DNA of 64,000 nt from an uncultured Actinomycetes bacterium (GTDB taxonomy: Bacteria; Actinomycetota; Acidimicrobiia; Acidimicrobiales; RAAP-2), in assembly GCA_903825035.1 (NCBI GenBank), contig CAIJYV010000021.1, positions 62,001 through 126,000 on the forward strand, given 5' to 3'. The notes beneath the pieces were generated by a model. The model worked only from the letters and a program-made list of their open reading frames with translations. It searched no databases and was not told the DNA's origin. This document shows positions 8,242 through 17,568 of this stretch, one piece after another. Every line of letters begins with the position of its first letter. Within the stretch, counting starts at the first letter, position 1. The translations under genes were made by a program, and so were the position numbers.

Positions 8242-9750
8242 CGGTTAGAGCTCAGAGGTATCACCAAACGATTTGGATCCTTCACCGCAAATGACGCCAT
8301 CGACCTCGTCGTTGAACCCGGAGAGATTCACTGTCTCCTCGGCGAGAACGGCGCCGGCAAATCTACTTTGATGAATGTGCTCTTCGGCTTGTATAACGCC
8401 GACGGTGGCGAAATTTTGATCAATGGCGAATCGGTTCACTTCGCCACTTCCGGTGACGCCGTCCGCAAGGGTATTGGAATGGTCCACCAGCACTTCATGT
8501 TGGTTCCCGTCTTCACCGTCGCCGAAAATGTCATATTGGGTTTTGAGCCAACTAAGTCCTTCAACCGTATTGACTACGCAACGGCGTCGGACAAGATTCG
8601 TAAATTCTCAGAAGAGTTTGGCCTCGAAGTAGACCCCGACGCCATCGTCGAAGAACTGCCCGTTGGTATTCAACAGCGCGTCGAAATTCTGAAAGCCCTC
8701 TCTCAAGAAGCAGAGCTGCTCATCCTCGACGAGCCAACCGCCGTTCTCACCCCTCAAGAAATTGAGTCCTTGATCAAGATCATGAAGGATCTGGCGGCTT
8801 CGGGAAAGTCAATCCTCTTTATCTCCCACAAACTCAAAGAGGTGAAGGCAGTCGCGGACAAAATCACCGTCATACGACTCGGCAAGGTGGTGGGTACCGG
8901 TTTACCCAGCGACAGTGAAGAAGAGTTGGCCTCCAAGATGGTTGGACGCTCAGTAAATCTCCAGGTCGAAAAGAGTCCGCACAACCCTGGCGCCCCAATG
9001 CTCGAAGTGAAGGACCTCGTGGTTCGAGACGAACGTGGGGTCACCGTCGTAAACAACATCAGCTTCACCGTCAATCGCGGTGAGGTTCTGGCGGTTGCCG
9101 GTGTCCAAGGTAATGGCCAATCCGAGCTCGTAGAGGCCATTGCGGGACTACGAGCTGTGGAATCGGGCACCATCAGCATTAATGGGGTCCGAGTCGATAA
9201 TGCCTCGCCGCGCGAATGCCTCGATGCTGGCCTGGCTCACATCCCCGAAGACCGCCAGCGAGATGGCCTCGTCTTGAGCCTTTCGGTGGCGGACAATTTG
9301 GTGCTGAATACCCCTCGCGCACCGCAATTCGCTGGACGAGGTTCCCGCAAACTGCAAGCAGTCAGAGAGAACGCTGAGCGCCTAGTCAAAGACTTTGACA
9401 TTCGCACCGAGTCAGTCGACGCTCCCGTCGGATCACTCTCTGGCGGTAACCAGCAAAAGGTCATTGTTGCTCGAGAGCTCTCGAGGAATGTTGATGTCTT
9501 GATCGCCGCCCAACCCACTCGTGGACTTGACGTTGGCTCCATTGAATACGTCCACAAGCAATTCATTCGAGAGCGCGACAGCAACAAAGCCGTGCTGCTC
9601 GTCTCCTCAGAGCTCGACGAAGTTTTTGCCCTCGCCGACCGAATTGCCGTTATGTTCCAAGGCGGCATTACTGGAATCGTTTCACCAGATTCAACGCGCG
9701 AGTCAATTGGTTTGTTGATGGCTGGAATTACGGAGCAAGTGAATGTCTGA
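8242..9750 (+). CDS. Nucleoside ABC transporter, tandem ATP-binding protein
   Basis: A duplicated ATPase of about 502 residues, as in the sugar and BMP nucleoside importers. The first half has GENGAGKST and LLILDEPTAVLTP; the second has VQGNGQSE (degenerate Walker A), LSGGNQQKVIVARELS and AAQPTRGLD. These asymmetries are normal for the family. I chose ATG 8242 (MRLELRGITKRFG); ATG 8230 is possible and the in-frame TTG 8218 lies in the terminator. A TACAAT at 8226-8231 could allow separate transcription past the terminator. It energises the two following permeases. Confidence 0.92.
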   Translation, partial: RLELRGITKRFGSFTANDAIDLVVEPGEIHCLLGENGAGKSTLMNVLFGLYNADGGEILINGESVHFATSGDAVRKGIGMVHQHFMLVPVFTVAENVILGFEPTKSFNRIDYATASDKIRKFSEEFGLEVDPDAIVEELPVGIQQRVEILKALSQEAELLILDEPTAVLTPQEIESLIKIMKDLAASGKSILFISHKLKEVKAVADKITVIRLGKVVGTGLPSDSEEELASKMVGRSVNLQVEKSPHNPGAPMLEVKDLVVRDERGVTVVNNISFTVNRGEVLAVAGVQGNGQSELVEAIAGLRAVESGTISINGVRVDNASPRECLDAGLAHIPEDRQRDGLVLSLSVADNLVLNTPRAPQFAGRGSRKLQAVRENAERLVKDFDIRTESVDAPVGSLSGGNQQKVIVARELSRNVDVLIAAQPTRGLDVGSIEYVHKQFIRERDSNKAVLLVSSELDEVFALADRIAVMFQGGITGIVSPDSTRESIGLLMAGITEQVNV

Positions 9751-10987
9751 GAATAAGCCATCAATCTGGCAGCGCTACCTGAGCGCTAACCCCGTGACCA
9801 TCAGTTTTCTCGCAATCCTTCTCGGATTCATTGTTGGTGCTGGCGTCATCATTTTCTCTTCGGCTGATGTGTTGCACGCTTGGAGCCAAATTTTTAATTC
9901 TCCAGGAGGAATCCTTCACGCGCTGAAGGTGACCTTCGACAATGTCGGAGCGGCGTACCGCGCAATGTTCACCGGCTCAGTGATTGACCCCACCACTTTT
10001 TGGCACGCTCTTTCAACGGGCAGTGGTTGGGACGCCGCGCTCACACCCCTTTCCGAGACTTTGACTTACGCCGCGCCGTTGGTGATCATCAGCATCGGCG
10101 TTGCGATCTCCTTTGAGACCGGATTGTTCAACATTGGAGCAAACGGACAGGCCATTCTTGGTGGTATCGCCGGCACCGCTTTCGGCTCGATGATTCACTT
10201 GCCAATGTTCTTGCACCTGCCACTGACCTTGCTCTGTGGCATTGCCGCGGGTGCCTTCTTTGGCCTCATTCCCGGAGTTTTAAAGGCCCTCACTGGAGCC
10301 CACGAGGTAATTGTCACCTTGATGTTGAACTACGTGGTCGCCTTCTTCCTCCTGTATTCGCTTCTCTCAACCCCACTTCAACTGCCCGGTCAGGCCAACG
10401 ACCTTTCTCGCGTGATTTTGCCCTCAGCACAACTGCCCACCTTCTTTAATACCGCCACTACCTTGCGGGTTAACTGGGGCATCGTGATTGCCATTGGGGT
10501 CGTTGCTTTTGGCTGGTGGTTCTTAAATCGCTCCACAATGGGCTTCGACTTCCGGGTTACGGGAGCCAACCCTAATGCCGCTCGGGCTTCGGGGATCAAC
10601 CCGAAGAAGATCATTATCTACGTGTTCTTAATTTCAGGTGGCCTGGCCGGACTCGCCGGCGTGGTCCAGGTCGATGGAACTACACACTCGCTCGACGGCG
10701 GTTTCCTCATTGGTTCGGCGGGAATTGGCTTCACCGCCATTACCGTTTCTCTCCTTGGTCGCAATAAGCCAATCAATGTTTTCTGGGGCGCAATTCTGTT
10801 CTCCGCTTTGGGTGTTGGTGGACGAATCATGCAGGCCGAAACCGGAATCCCGCTTGACCTCGCGACAATTATCCAATCCGCGGTCGTCCTCTTTGTGGCC
10901 ACCCCGGTGATGGTTCAGGAAATCTTCCGACTTCGTGAAGGCACCGTGCACACCATTCAGCTCAATACCAAGGGATGGGGCTCATGA
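9743..10987 (+). CDS. Nucleoside ABC transporter permease 1
   Basis: A 414-residue multi-pass permease of the branched-chain/BMP type, with about ten hydrophobic stretches and the conserved ETGLFNIGANGQAILGG region (near residues 125-141) that marks these transporters. The start overlaps the ATPase stop by eight bases, with GGAG eight bases upstream. It pairs with the next gene to form the channel. Confidence 0.92.
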   Translation: MSENKPSIWQRYLSANPVTISFLAILLGFIVGAGVIIFSSADVLHAWSQIFNSPGGILHALKVTFDNVGAAYRAMFTGSVIDPTTFWHALSTGSGWDAALTPLSETLTYAAPLVIISIGVAISFETGLFNIGANGQAILGGIAGTAFGSMIHLPMFLHLPLTLLCGIAAGAFFGLIPGVLKALTGAHEVIVTLMLNYVVAFFLLYSLLSTPLQLPGQANDLSRVILPSAQLPTFFNTATTLRVNWGIVIAIGVVAFGWWFLNRSTMGFDFRVTGANPNAARASGINPKKIIIYVFLISGGLAGLAGVVQVDGTTHSLDGGFLIGSAGIGFTAITVSLLGRNKPINVFWGAILFSALGVGGRIMQAETGIPLDLATIIQSAVVLFVATPVMVQEIFRLREGTVHTIQLNTKGWGS

Positions 10988-12282
10988 CCACCGTGACCAC
11001 TCCAGTCAATGTGATTCGTCGCGACACACCAGTTGGTCGCACACGAGTTATTGGCGGCATCATGATTGCCATGGCCCTGTTCATCATGTGGGTGTTTGCT
11101 TTCGGTGCCTCATCGAAGGCCACGTCAATCATCACGTTTAACCCGCTGAACACCTCGGGCGGCGCGCCCTGGACGCTTGGAAATCTCACCGTCCCATCGC
11201 GTCTGAGTGATGTGGTACTGGCTCTTATTGCCCTGGGCACAGGTATCGAAACAATTGTTCGCATTCCCGCCAAGCGAGTGATGGCACGATTTGGATTTGT
11301 TTCCGTCCTCTTCTTGCTTGGGCTTTTTGTCTGGACGGTACGAAGCGGTGGTCCATCGCCAACCAACTTCATCGACCTCACCGATATTTTGGTCAACGCC
11401 TCGGGTATCACCATGGTCCTTATTTACGGATCCATGGCGGGGATCATGTGTGAGCGCGCTGGTGTCGTGAACATTGCGATTGAAGGTCAATTTCTGGGTG
11501 GTGCCTTCGTTGGTGCCATTGTGGCCTCGGCAACAAATTCGTTTGTCTTCGCCACATTCGCTGGGGCCATCGTGGGCGCACTGCTCGGTTGGGTTTTAGC
11601 CTTCTTCGCCATCCGATACCGGTCCGACCAAGTCATTGTTGGCGTCGTACTCGTTACCATGATTGGTAGCTTGACCAACTTCTTGAACTTGACCTTCTTA
11701 ACCCCTTACCAACAGTTCAATACTGGCGTTACTCCAAATTCGATTCCGATTCCGCTCCTCGACAAGATTCCCATTATTGGCCCATTGTTGTTCAACCAGA
11801 ATATGTTCTTCTACTTGATGTACCTACTAGTGGGCGCAATGAGCTTTGGCCTCTTTAAGACCAAGTGGGGACTTCGAGTTCGCGCCGTAGGTGAACACCC
11901 ACAAGCCGCGGCTTCAGTTGGTATTCGAGTTAAAGGCGTTCGCTACTTCAACACAATCCTCGGTGGGGCCATTGGTGGAGTTGGTGGAGTTGCCTTCATC
12001 GCGCTCCACGGGCAGTTCAACCCTGGCTTCACCTCGGGGCTGGGTTACATTGCGTTGGCCGCGTTAATTTTCGGACGCTGGCGCCCCGCCGGAGCGGTAG
12101 TTGCGTCAATCATTTTCGGTCTGACCTCAATGCTGGCCAGTGGGTTGCAGTCCTTCAACGTGCCGGTTTCGTCTGAAATTCTCGGTATGTTCCCCTACAT
12201 CATCACCATCGCGGTGGTTTCGGGGCTCATCGGTCGCGTGCGCGCACCGGCCGCCGACGGCATTCCTTACAAGCAGGATTAA
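10984..12282 (+). CDS. Nucleoside ABC transporter permease 2
   Basis: A 432-residue permease with the matching ERAGVVNIAIEGQFLGGAF motif. It is the second half of the channel. ATG at 10984 overlaps the previous stop as ATGA and is preferred over ATG 10975. A roughly 150-residue N-terminal section with four membrane segments precedes the transport domain. The next gene, cdd, starts only 47 bases on and has its own promoter box. Confidence 0.92.
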   Translation: MTTVTTPVNVIRRDTPVGRTRVIGGIMIAMALFIMWVFAFGASSKATSIITFNPLNTSGGAPWTLGNLTVPSRLSDVVLALIALGTGIETIVRIPAKRVMARFGFVSVLFLLGLFVWTVRSGGPSPTNFIDLTDILVNASGITMVLIYGSMAGIMCERAGVVNIAIEGQFLGGAFVGAIVASATNSFVFATFAGAIVGALLGWVLAFFAIRYRSDQVIVGVVLVTMIGSLTNFLNLTFLTPYQQFNTGVTPNSIPIPLLDKIPIIGPLLFNQNMFFYLMYLLVGAMSFGLFKTKWGLRVRAVGEHPQAAASVGIRVKGVRYFNTILGGAIGGVGGVAFIALHGQFNPGFTSGLGYIALAALIFGRWRPAGAVVASIIFGLTSMLASGLQSFNVPVSSEILGMFPYIITIAVVSGLIGRVRAPAADGIPYKQD

Positions 12283-12317
12283 GTTCCCGTTCCTGCGCCT
12301 CACCAAGTGCGCAAGGG

Positions 12318-12323
12318 TAGGGT
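12318..12323 (+). promoter_or_regulatory. -10 box of cdd (leaderless)
   Basis: TAGGGT followed by exactly six bases and the GTG start of cdd. No ribosome-binding site is present. Confidence 0.6.
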
Positions 12324-12329
12324 TTAATC

Positions 12330-12746
12330 GTGAGTTCATCCAACATTCCCTGGCAGCAGCTACGCACTAGCGCTCTGCACGCCACCACCCTTTCTTACGC
12401 GCCCTATTCCCACGTCACTGTCGGAGCCGCCGCCATTACCGAGTCCGGTGCCATCGTCACTGGCTCGAACATCGAAAACGCCAGTTACGGACTTACTTTG
12501 TGCGCTGAGTGCTCTCTCGTGAGCGACCTTGCGCGACAAGGTGGCGGGCGCCTACTGGCGATATCGGTCGTAGCGGGAGACGGGCTACCTCTCGCCCCCT
12601 GTGGTCGTTGCCGCCAGGTGCTCTTCGAGCATGGGGGCAAATCTCTTATCGTGGACGACGGATCTGACCACCCGGTAAGGACCATTGGCGATCTCCTGCC
12701 GGACGCATTTGGACCAGCGGACCTCGACACTCGGAGTAATTCATGA
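12330..12746 (+). CDS. cdd: Cytidine deaminase
   Basis: A 138-residue zinc enzyme that converts cytidine and deoxycytidine to the uridine forms. The metal and catalytic motifs are present: CAEC (proton-shuttle Glu) and PCGRCRQ, with N-terminal YAPYSHVTVGAA. This is the short homotetrameric type. The start is GTG 12330, six bases after TAGGGT, so leaderless. Its last codons overlap the deoA-type gene as ATGA, so the two are translationally coupled. It feeds uridine to that phosphorylase. Confidence 0.95.
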   Translation: MSSSNIPWQQLRTSALHATTLSYAPYSHVTVGAAAITESGAIVTGSNIENASYGLTLCAECSLVSDLARQGGGRLLAISVVAGDGLPLAPCGRCRQVLFEHGGKSLIVDDGSDHPVRTIGDLLPDAFGPADLDTRSNS

Positions 12747-14020
12747 GTTTTAACGCCGTCGAAATAATTGGCGCCAAGCGCGATGGGCAAGTACTTTCCA
12801 GCGACGCCATCACCTGGATGCTGAATACGTATAACACCGGAGGCGTCGCCGAAGAACAAATGTCGGCGCTGTTAATGGCCGTGTTCTTCAATGGTCTAAA
12901 TCCTGAAGAATTGAATACCTGGACTGACGTAATGATTAACTCCGGCGAGCGTCTTTCGCTTTCCGGGCTGTCACGTCCCACGGTTGACAAGCACTCCACG
13001 GGTGGAGTCGGCGACAAAATTTCTCTCATCTTGGCTCCCCTAGTTGCAGCCTGCGGTGCTGCGGTCCCACAACTCTCGGGTCGTGGTTTGGGTCACACCG
13101 GTGGAACGCTCGACAAATTAGAGGCAATCCCAGGTTGGCGCGCATTTCTCTCCAACGATGAAGTTCGAGATCAGCTCGAAACCATCGGGGCGGTAATTTG
13201 TGCCGCTGGTCAGGGCATGGCCCCCATTGACCGCAAACTGTATTCACTTCGCGATGTCACCTCGACCGTTGAATCAATTCCCCTCATCGCCTCTTCCATC
13301 ATGTCTAAGAAAATTGCCGAAGGAACCGAGGCGCTCGTTCTGGACGTAAAAGTGGGACGTGGTGCCTTCATGAAAGACCTGGACCGAGCCCGCAAGCTCG
13401 CTGAAACCATGGTGGACATCGGAACTCAACACGGTGTCAAGACAGTTGCCCAACTCACAAATATGAACGTGCCGCTGGGTATTGCCGCCGGCAATGCGTT
13501 AGAGGTCATCGAATCGGTGGAAGTACTGCGCGGTGGCGGACCACAGGATGTTCGCGAACTCACGATTGCCTTAGCGCAGATCATGCTGGAATTGGTCAGC
13601 ATCTCGGCAGATCCAGCCGCCATGCTGGACAACGGCACAGCGTACGAAACGTACCGCCAAATGATCAGCGCACAAGGGGGCGACCCCGATTACGAGTTCC
13701 CTCGAGCGGCCAAGATCGAGACTTACGAATCCCCCAGTTCGGGAATCGTGAACAGGCTTGACGCCCTCGGCGTGGGGATAGTTGCGTGGCGCCTGGGAGC
13801 GGGTCGCGCTCGCAAAGAAGACGCCGTCAGTGCCGCCGCAGGTGTGCGGGTGCTCGTGCGCGAGGGCGACAGAGTTGAAAAGGGGCAACCCTTGCTCGAG
13901 TTACACGCCGACGATGATGCCCACATGCAATCTGGGCGTGACGCCCTCACAAGTTCGATTCTCATTAACGACGAAGAGCCCGACCAAACGCCGTTGTTGA
14001 TTGACCAAGTTCGAAAGTAA
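12743..14020 (+). CDS. deoA: Thymidine/pyrimidine-nucleoside phosphorylase
   Basis: A 425-residue phosphorylase that splits thymidine, deoxyuridine or uridine into base and (deoxy)ribose-1-phosphate. The family signature SGRGLGHTGGTLDKLE is visible at residues 110-125, as is the phosphate-site KHSTGGVGDK at 80-89. The C-terminal domain (about 340-420) has the usual EGDRVEKGQPL segment. It starts at ATG 12743 inside ATGA with cdd. Whether it is strictly deoA or the broader pdp type cannot be settled by eye. Confidence 0.93.
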   Translation: MSFNAVEIIGAKRDGQVLSSDAITWMLNTYNTGGVAEEQMSALLMAVFFNGLNPEELNTWTDVMINSGERLSLSGLSRPTVDKHSTGGVGDKISLILAPLVAACGAAVPQLSGRGLGHTGGTLDKLEAIPGWRAFLSNDEVRDQLETIGAVICAAGQGMAPIDRKLYSLRDVTSTVESIPLIASSIMSKKIAEGTEALVLDVKVGRGAFMKDLDRARKLAETMVDIGTQHGVKTVAQLTNMNVPLGIAAGNALEVIESVEVLRGGGPQDVRELTIALAQIMLELVSISADPAAMLDNGTAYETYRQMISAQGGDPDYEFPRAAKIETYESPSSGIVNRLDALGVGIVAWRLGAGRARKEDAVSAAAGVRVLVREGDRVEKGQPLLELHADDDAHMQSGRDALTSSILINDEEPDQTPLLIDQVRK

Positions 14021-14036
14021 GTAGTCGCATCGCCAC

Positions 14037-14042
14037 TAGCCT
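14037..14042 (+). promoter_or_regulatory. -10 box of add (leaderless)
   Basis: TAGCCT, six bases, then the ATG of add. No Shine-Dalgarno sequence lies between. Confidence 0.55.
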
Positions 14043-14048
14043 GAGTGG

Positions 14049-15137
14049 ATGGAAGCATCATCAATCACTAAAGAACTTGCCGTCGTCGCCCCCAAGGTGC
14101 TCTTGCACGAGCACCTTGACGGCGGGGTCCGTCCCTCCACGGTCCTTGAGCTCGCTCAGGCCAACGGGTACTCCGGACTACCGACCTACGACCTCGAAGA
14201 GCTCGAGAAGGACTTCGTAGTCGACGCACCCGGGGCGGACCTCGTGCAATATCTAAAGGGATTTGCTCACACCACCGCCGTAATGCAAACAGTCGAAGAA
14301 CTCCAACGTGTCGCACGCGAGGGAGTAGTAGACCTCGCTCGTGATGGTGTTGTTTATGCCGAGATTCGATTCGCCCCCGAGCAACACCTCACAAAGGGAC
14401 TCAACATGCACCAAGTGGTGGAGGCGGTTGTGGCGGGGTTTCGCCAGGGCGAAGAGCAGTCCAAGGCTGAGGGTCACCCTATCGTGGCTCGGGCGATCCT
14501 TTCGGCCATGCGTCAGGCTCACAACTCAACCGACGTTGCGAAGGTCGCGATTGACTTTCGCGATGCGGGCGTGTGCGCCTTCGACATTGCGGGTCCCGAA
14601 GACGGCTTCCCGCCCACCCAACACCAAACCGCTTTCGACATGATCCGTCAAGCAAATTTTCACTTAACTATTCACGCTGGTGAGGCCTTTGGTCCGCCTT
14701 CAATTTGGGAAGCCATCCAGATTTGTGGCACCGAGCGCCTCGGTCACGGTATTCACATCTTTGACGACATCGAATTCAAGAATGGCAGTTACGAACTTGG
14801 TCGCTTGGCTCAATACGTGCGCGACCGTCGAATTCCCCTGGAGGTTTGCCCCACCTCGAATATTCACACCGGAGTGGCTCCCTCTATAAAGGATCACCCG
14901 ATCAACATCCTTCGCCAATTGAATTTCCGGGTCACCGTGAACACCGACAACCGCCTCATGAGTGGCATTGCCCTCAGCGACGAGTTCTACAAGTGCTCCC
15001 AAGCTTTCGGCTGGACTTTGCGCGACATGGAGCGTTTGACCATTGACGCGATGAAGAGTGCATTTTTCCCCTACGAAGAGCGCCTCAACATTATTTGGAA
15101 TGTCATCAAGCCGGGGTACGCGGCGTTGAACGCCTAG
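14049..15137 (+). CDS. add: Adenosine deaminase
   Basis: A 362-residue zinc enzyme that deaminates adenosine and deoxyadenosine to inosine forms. The metal ligands are His20 and His22 (HEHLDGG) and His209 (HAGE, with catalytic Glu212), with His233 (GHG) and Asp301 (NTDN). The usual NTDDP is NTDNR here, a mild variation after the metal aspartate. Inosine produced would be split by the purine nucleoside phosphorylase of the opposing arm. The stop codon shares CTAG with the convergent mutase gene. Confidence 0.95.
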   Translation: MEASSITKELAVVAPKVLLHEHLDGGVRPSTVLELAQANGYSGLPTYDLEELEKDFVVDAPGADLVQYLKGFAHTTAVMQTVEELQRVAREGVVDLARDGVVYAEIRFAPEQHLTKGLNMHQVVEAVVAGFRQGEEQSKAEGHPIVARAILSAMRQAHNSTDVAKVAIDFRDAGVCAFDIAGPEDGFPPTQHQTAFDMIRQANFHLTIHAGEAFGPPSIWEAIQICGTERLGHGIHIFDDIEFKNGSYELGRLAQYVRDRRIPLEVCPTSNIHTGVAPSIKDHPINILRQLNFRVTVNTDNRLMSGIALSDEFYKCSQAFGWTLRDMERLTIDAMKSAFFPYEERLNIIWNVIKPGYAALNA

Positions 15138-16759
15138 ACCCCGAAATACACCGACATATCGGTCTTGATCGCCGAAATGGTTTCGGTGGCCGCGTCGCGT
15201 GCCACTTCACCGACAATTTCGATATACACCTTGAGCTTGGGCTCAGTTCCCGATGGCCTCACGACAATTCTTCCGGCGGCGCCGAGACCGAGCCACATGC
15301 CGTTAGTTGGGCTGAGCCCTCTAAAACCCTCAGCCAAATCAGCGACTTCCCCCACGGGCAGACCACCAACTGACGCTGGTGGCGAGGTTCTTAATTGATT
15401 CATCTTTTCTTGTAATTGAGATTGTGAATCATCTCCATTAAACCGAATGCTCAGCTGGTCGGTGATGTGCAGTCCATATTCATTCGCAATCTCGTCGAGC
15501 AACTTTGCGATGTTTTTGCCATTCGCCGCTAGGTGTTGATCTATTTGCGCAATTGCGAGTGCCGCGGACATCCCGTCCTTGTCACCGACGTGAGCATCCA
15601 CCGCATAGCCAAGCGCCTCTTCATAGCCGAAGAGCAACTCTTCATCCCCTCCCGCGCGACCAATCCACTTGAACCCCGTGAGAGTAATTCGGCATTCGAC
15701 ACCCGCCTTGGCGGCAATCTTGGCGAGCAGCGTCGAGGAGACAATCGTGGTGGCGACTACTCCTTCGGTTGATTCCTGGATTGCTCGATGTCCAAGGAGC
15801 CAGCCAATCTCGTCACCTTTCAATACTCGCCACTGCGCTTCATCACGAATGGCCACTCCGAGGCGATCAGCGTCTGGGTCATTCGCCAAAATCAGCCGAG
15901 AACCGACACTGTCCGCGTGAGCGATTGCGGAGTTCAATGCGCCCAATTCTTCGGGATTGGGAAATGGTAGAGATGGGAATTCGGGGTCGGGGCTGAATTG
16001 CTCTTGAACAACGGAGGCTTGGTACCCGGCATTTTCAAAGAGTCTCACCATGTGCTGGCCGCCAACTCCATGAAAGGCCGTGTAGGTGATTGGTGGGCCT
16101 TCGAATGAGTCCACGCCAAATCGTGATGCGAGGAGCGTGTAATAGGACTCAAGGTCCGCGACTGACACCTCTTGATACAGACTGGAGCTGCGATCGCCCA
16201 AGGTCACGGGACCGGCGGCGTCCATGAAGGCCTCAACGGTCTTGTCGTGAGGGGGGATGATCTGAGTCCCCGTCCAATCGTACAACTTGTAGCCATTGTC
16301 CTGCTTCGGGTTATGGCTTGCCGTCACCATAATTCCCGCCGCCGCCTCGAGCCGACGAACGAGATACGGCACGAAGGGAGTTGGTGCTGGCGATGGCATT
16401 TCAATCACGCGCACACCAAGTCCGATCAGCGTAGCCACCACTTCCTCATTAAATTCAGCAGAACCATGGCGTGCGTCTCGTCCAACAATTACACCCTTGG
16501 TTGGGTCAATACCTTCATGAGCTAACCACGCGGCAACCGCTTGGGTCGCTCGGCGAACGGTGAGTCGGTTCATTCCCGCGGCCCCACTCATCACCGGTCC
16601 ACGCAATCCAGCGGTGCCGAAAGTGAGCGGTGCAAAAAATCTCTTGTGTAGTTCAGCAATATTGTTCTCGTCAATGAAGCGCTGAATCTCTTTTCGACTT
16701 TGTTCGTCGGGGTCTTCCGCAAGCCAAGCTTGCGCGGCAACTAGTAATTCTTCGCTCAC
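15134..16759 (-). CDS. Alpha-D-phosphohexomutase family, probable phosphopentomutase role
   Basis: A 541-residue phosphosugar mutase. The four classic elements are visible: phosphoserine Ser148 in TASHNP, metal loop DPDADR (Asp294, 296, 298), sugar-recognition GYEEALGY, and phosphate-binding RPSGTEPK near the C-terminus. General annotation would be phosphomannomutase/phosphoglucomutase. It overlaps the purine nucleoside phosphorylase gene by GTGA and lies with deoC, while no deoB is seen, so I infer that it converts (deoxy)ribose-1-phosphate to the 5-phosphate, as PGM2-type relatives do. Start GTG 16759. Confidence 0.88.
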   Translation of the reverse strand: MSEELLVAAQAWLAEDPDEQSRKEIQRFIDENNIAELHKRFFAPLTFGTAGLRGPVMSGAAGMNRLTVRRATQAVAAWLAHEGIDPTKGVIVGRDARHGSAEFNEEVVATLIGLGVRVIEMPSPAPTPFVPYLVRRLEAAAGIMVTASHNPKQDNGYKLYDWTGTQIIPPHDKTVEAFMDAAGPVTLGDRSSSLYQEVSVADLESYYTLLASRFGVDSFEGPPITYTAFHGVGGQHMVRLFENAGYQASVVQEQFSPDPEFPSLPFPNPEELGALNSAIAHADSVGSRLILANDPDADRLGVAIRDEAQWRVLKGDEIGWLLGHRAIQESTEGVVATTIVSSTLLAKIAAKAGVECRITLTGFKWIGRAGGDEELLFGYEEALGYAVDAHVGDKDGMSAALAIAQIDQHLAANGKNIAKLLDEIANEYGLHITDQLSIRFNGDDSQSQLQEKMNQLRTSPPASVGGLPVGEVADLAEGFRGLSPTNGMWLGLGAAGRIVVRPSGTEPKLKVYIEIVGEVARDAATETISAIKTDMSVYFGV

Positions 16760-17568
16760 AAGACTGGGATAATTTCCTTGAGTAGCGCGCCGAGCGTGGC
16801 CGCAGCTTTTTGACCAGCTTCGAGGACTTCTAAGTGGTTAAGACCTCCGGGAACAACACCCGCGGCAAAATTAGAGATGAGTCCAAGCCCGGTCACTTGA
16901 GCTCCGAGGTGCCGTGCGGCAATAGCTTCAAGAACGGTGGACATACCTACTAATGAGGCACCCATGGCCTTCGCCATCTTAATTTCCGCGGGGGTCTCAT
17001 AGTGTGGGCCACGGAATCCCGCGTAGACGCCCTCGGGGAGGGACTGAACCGCTTGAATTCGCGCACGAGCATCAGCGTCGTACAAATTGGAGAGATCGAC
17101 GAATCGCGAACCGTATTGCTCCGGTGGCAACTCCCCTTCCATTGGGGAGGTTGAAGTCAGGTTTATGTGATCGCGAATGAGCGAGACCGTTCCTGGGCCA
17201 TACGCGGGGTCAATTCCCCCGCAGGCATTCGTCAAAACTATTTTTTGGGCGCCCGCAGCGATAAGAGTACGAACCGGGTGAGCAACCTCGTGAGCGGTGT
17301 GGCCCTCGTAAAGGTGGACGCGACCAGCCAGCAATGCCACGTGGAGCCCGGCATATTCCACTGCCAAAATTTGACCTTGGTGTCCAGCCACCGTTGGTTT
17401 GAAAAAGCCAGTCAGCTCACTAGTAAGCACTGAGGAGCTGGGCTCACCGAGCGCAACCGCGCCCTCTTTCCAACCTGATCCCAGCACCACGGCTACATCG
17501 AATTTGTTGACGCCCGTTTTTTGCTTCAATTCCTTAGCGGCTTCAGCTGCGAGTTCGTAGGGGTTCAT
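16756..17568 (-). CDS. punA: Purine nucleoside phosphorylase
   Basis: A 270-residue trimeric (PNP/MTAP class) phosphorylase that splits inosine and guanosine to base and (deoxy)ribose-1-phosphate. Visible motifs are VVLGSGW (phosphate site), the TNACGGI strand and the signature GPHYETPAEI. The start at 17568 is the second of two adjacent ATGs; GAAAGG lies six bases before it, and the first ATG (17571) overlaps the ALDH stop as ATGA. It is coupled to the mutase downstream. Confidence 0.93.
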   Translation of the reverse strand: MNPYELAAEAAKELKQKTGVNKFDVAVVLGSGWKEGAVALGEPSSSVLTSELTGFFKPTVAGHQGQILAVEYAGLHVALLAGRVHLYEGHTAHEVAHPVRTLIAAGAQKIVLTNACGGIDPAYGPGTVSLIRDHINLTSTSPMEGELPPEQYGSRFVDLSNLYDADARARIQAVQSLPEGVYAGFRGPHYETPAEIKMAKAMGASLVGMSTVLEAIAARHLGAQVTGLGLISNFAAGVVPGGLNHLEVLEAGQKAAATLGALLKEIIPVL

